Assembly: GCF_005930495.1 (NCBI RefSeq)
Contig: NZ_SJEX01000030.1
Location: forward strand, 1 to 50,298
DNA: 50,298 nt
Direction of reading: 5' to 3'
Origin: Modestobacter excelsi
GTDB lineage: Bacteria > Actinomycetota > Actinomycetes > Mycobacteriales > Geodermatophilaceae
Below are positions 48,635 through 50,298 of this stretch, in pieces. The notes below the pieces were generated by a model. It was not told the DNA's origin and ran no database searches. It was given only the letters and a program-made list of their open reading frames with translations. The position numbers and the translations under genes were made by a program. Each line of letters begins with the position of its first letter. Within the stretch, counting starts at the first letter, position 1.

Positions 48635-50298
48635 CCCGGACTGTCCCTCGCCAAAGGCGTGCCTTTGGCGGAGACGGCGGCGGGCGCGGGCCGCTCGGGG
48701 CGCTGGCCGGGGTGCCGGGGCTGACCGGCGCGCTGGTGCGAGCCGCGGTGCTGGCGCTGGTCCAGACCGCCGGCGTGGTGCTGCTGGCCGCCGGGCTCGC
48801 GCGGGCGGTGGCCGACGTCGCCGCCGGGACGACGCCCGGCACCGCCCTGCTGGTCGCCGTCGGCGGTGCGGCCGTCCGGGCGGCCGGGTCGGGGCTGGGC
48901 CAGGTGCTGGCCGCGCGGGACGCCCGCCGGGCCGAGGACACCCTCCGCCGCCGGCTGATCACCCGGCTGCTCGAGGGCGAGGGCGAGGCCGCGGCCGCGG
49001 CCGGCGGGACCGGGCCGGCCGCGGTGCTGGCCACCACCCGGCTGCACGACCTCAGCCCTGCGCTGGCCACCTACCTGCCCGCGCTGGCGCAGACCGCCGT
49101 CGTCCCGCCGGTGCTGCTGGTCGTCCTCGGCGTCACCGACCGGCTCTCCGCCCTGCTGGTCGCGGTCACCCTGCCGCTGGTGCCGCTGTTCATGGCGCTG
49201 GTCGGGCTGCACACCCGGGACGAGACGGCCGCGGCCGCCCGCGCGCTGGACCGGATCGCCGGGCACGTCGCCGAGCTCGTCCGCGGGCTGCCGGTGCTGG
49301 TCGGGCTCGGCCGCGCCGCCGACCAGCTCGCCGCGCTGGCCGAGCTCGGCGAGGCGCACCGCCGCCGCACCCTGGCCACGCTGCGGATCGCCTTCCTCTC
49401 CGCGCTGGTGCTCGAGGTGCTGGCCACGCTGTCGGTCGCGCTGGTCGCGGTGACCGTCGGCGTCCGGCTCACCTCCGGGACTCTTGCCCTGGACGTCGGC
49501 CTGCTCGCCCTGCTGCTGGCGCCGGAGGCGTTCGCCCCGCTGCGCGCGCTGGGCTCGGCGCACCACGCCTCCGAGGACGCCGCCGAGGCCGCGGCCGCCG
49601 CTCGCGCGGTGCTCGCCACCCCGGCACCGCGGCCCGTCGTGGCCGGGCTCCCGGCCGGCCGGCCGCGCGGCCTCACCGTCGACGACCTGACCGTCACCTT
49701 CCCCGGCCGCGGCGGCCCCGCGGTGGACGGCGTCTCGTTCACCGTCGACCCCGGTGAGCTGGTCGCGCTGCGCGGGCCGAGCGGCTCCGGCAAGTCCACC
49801 GTCCTCGCCGTCCTCGCCGGGCAGCTGCTCGACGGGGCGGGCGCCCGGGTCGGCGGCACGGTGCTCCGGCCGGCCGACGTCGCCGTCGTCCCGCAGTCCC
49901 CGACCACCGTCGCCGACACCGTCGTCGACGAGCTGCGCCGGCACGCCGGGGACGTCGGGCCCGGCCGCGCCACCGACCTGGCCGAGACCGCGCTGGACTG
50001 GGTGCAGGGCGCCCACCTGCGCGAGCGGGCCTGCCGCACCCTCTCCCCCGGCGAGCTGCAGCGGGTCGCCCTGGCCCGGGCACTGGTCCGGGTGCAGCGC
50101 GGCGCCCGGGTGCTGCTGCTCGACGAGCCGACCGCGTCGCTGGACGCGGACTCCACCGCCGCCGTCGCCGAGCTGCTGCTCCGGCTGCGCGGCTCGCTGT
50201 GCACCGTGCTGGTCACCCACGAGCCGGCCCTCGCCGCCCTGGCCGACCGCACCGTCGAGCTGCCCGGCACGTCAGCCCTGCCCCCGCTGACCCCCCAC
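48631..50298 (+). CDS. cydD: CydD thiol-reductant ABC exporter subunit (3' end cut by window)
   Basis: Exporter half-transporter for cysteine or glutathione needed for cytochrome bd assembly. At least 556 residues are read with no stop to the window end. A transmembrane domain of about six helices (ALVQTAGVVLLAAGLARAVA, LTDRLSALLVAVTLPLVPLF) is followed by the ATPase domain: Walker A RGPSGSGKSTVLAVLAGQLL near residue 385, signature LSPGELQRVALARAL and Walker B VLLLDEPTASLDAD. The first 18 residues (MTRTVPRQRRAFGGDGGG) contain the inserted palindromic repeat. In other actinobacteria CydD starts close to the LGALAGVPGL part. cydC should follow beyond the window. Confidence 0.92.
   Translation, partial: MTRTVPRQRRAFGGDGGGRGPLGALAGVPGLTGALVRAAVLALVQTAGVVLLAAGLARAVADVAAGTTPGTALLVAVGGAAVRAAGSGLGQVLAARDARRAEDTLRRRLITRLLEGEGEAAAAAGGTGPAAVLATTRLHDLSPALATYLPALAQTAVVPPVLLVVLGVTDRLSALLVAVTLPLVPLFMALVGLHTRDETAAAARALDRIAGHVAELVRGLPVLVGLGRAADQLAALAELGEAHRRRTLATLRIAFLSALVLEVLATLSVALVAVTVGVRLTSGTLALDVGLLALLLAPEAFAPLRALGSAHHASEDAAEAAAAARAVLATPAPRPVVAGLPAGRPRGLTVDDLTVTFPGRGGPAVDGVSFTVDPGELVALRGPSGSGKSTVLAVLAGQLLDGAGARVGGTVLRPADVAVVPQSPTTVADTVVDELRRHAGDVGPGRATDLAETALDWVQGAHLRERACRTLSPGELQRVALARALVRVQRGARVLLLDEPTASLDADSTAAVAELLLRLRGSLCTVLVTHEPALAALADRTVELPGTSALPPLTPH
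48649..48670 (+). repeat. Palindromic repeat element, copy 2, inside cydD start
   Basis: 10-bp arms CGCCAAAGGC/GCCTTTGGCG around GT, encoding residues 7-14 of CydD. It differs from copy 1 (44599-44620) by a loop base and by a G-C to A-T pair that keeps the stem, a compensatory change. Confidence 0.75.

Noticed and set aside
1..50298. CRISPR arrays, tRNA or rRNA genes
   Set aside because: No regularly spaced repeats and no tRNA-like cloverleaf or rRNA sequence was noticed on either strand.

Overview
The window is about 50 kb of very GC-rich DNA with many GTG starts, short overlaps between genes and dense operons. The gene set includes a mycobacterial-type SigB, IdeR, a GNAT/acetyl-CoA-ligase-like acetyltransferase next to AcuC, a cydABD operon, BlaI/M56, ANTAR and MEDS-domain regulators. 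This points to a chromosomal segment of an actinobacterium, most likely of the Geodermatophilaceae (Blastococcus/Geodermatophilus/Modestobacter type). That assignment is recognition from reading, not a database result. I saw no tRNA, rRNA, CRISPR array or intact prophage.

Region 1 (1-13.4 kb) is loosely packed and decaying. It opens with the end of a DesK-like histidine kinase and its LuxR-type regulator. Small hypothetical genes and a frameshifted gene remnant follow. Next come the tail of an IS1595/ISXO2-type transposase, an aldo/keto reductase and a KtrB/KtrA potassium uptake pair. Then there is a MEDS-STAS/MEDS-HATPase regulator joined by a deletion with a frameshift, a GAF-ANTAR protein, a 59-codon stub of a HhH-GPD DNA glycosylase, a TetR/DUF4188 divergent pair and a gutted fused response-regulator/thioredoxin reductase. 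An imperfect 24-bp direct repeat flanks about 8 kb of this region.

Region 2 (13.5-24.6 kb) looks like core chromosome: dtd, sigB behind a sigma-R-like promoter, the pat-like acetyltransferase and acuC (probable reversible protein acetylation), ideR, an S9 peptidase, a DUF4192 gene, a frameshifted lipoprotein gene and a Dabb protein.

Region 3 (24.7-36.8 kb) starts with a tightly coupled five-gene operon: GT4 glycosyltransferase, methyltransferase, alpha/alpha-toroid protein and two tandem GT2 glycosyltransferases. It probably makes or modifies a glycan or glycolipid of unknown identity. On the other strand follow a proline iminopeptidase, a DksA/TraR zinc-finger protein, a SARP-like protein lacking its DNA-binding domain, a methyltransferase coupled to a YibE/F membrane protein, an M20 amidohydrolase and a FluG-like amidohydrolase. 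A short-chain dehydrogenase then reads on the plus strand.

Region 4 (36.8-50.3 kb) holds an MFS exporter/TetR pair with a clear tandem palindromic operator, a YihY protein, and an amino-acid permease divergent from a glutamine-synthetase-like enzyme. Then come an hsp20/MerR pair, a small membrane protein, and a BlaI/M56 module that shares a two-operator intergenic region with cydABD. cydD runs off the window end. Two copies of a palindromic element with compensatory stem changes lie here, one of them inside the start of cydD.
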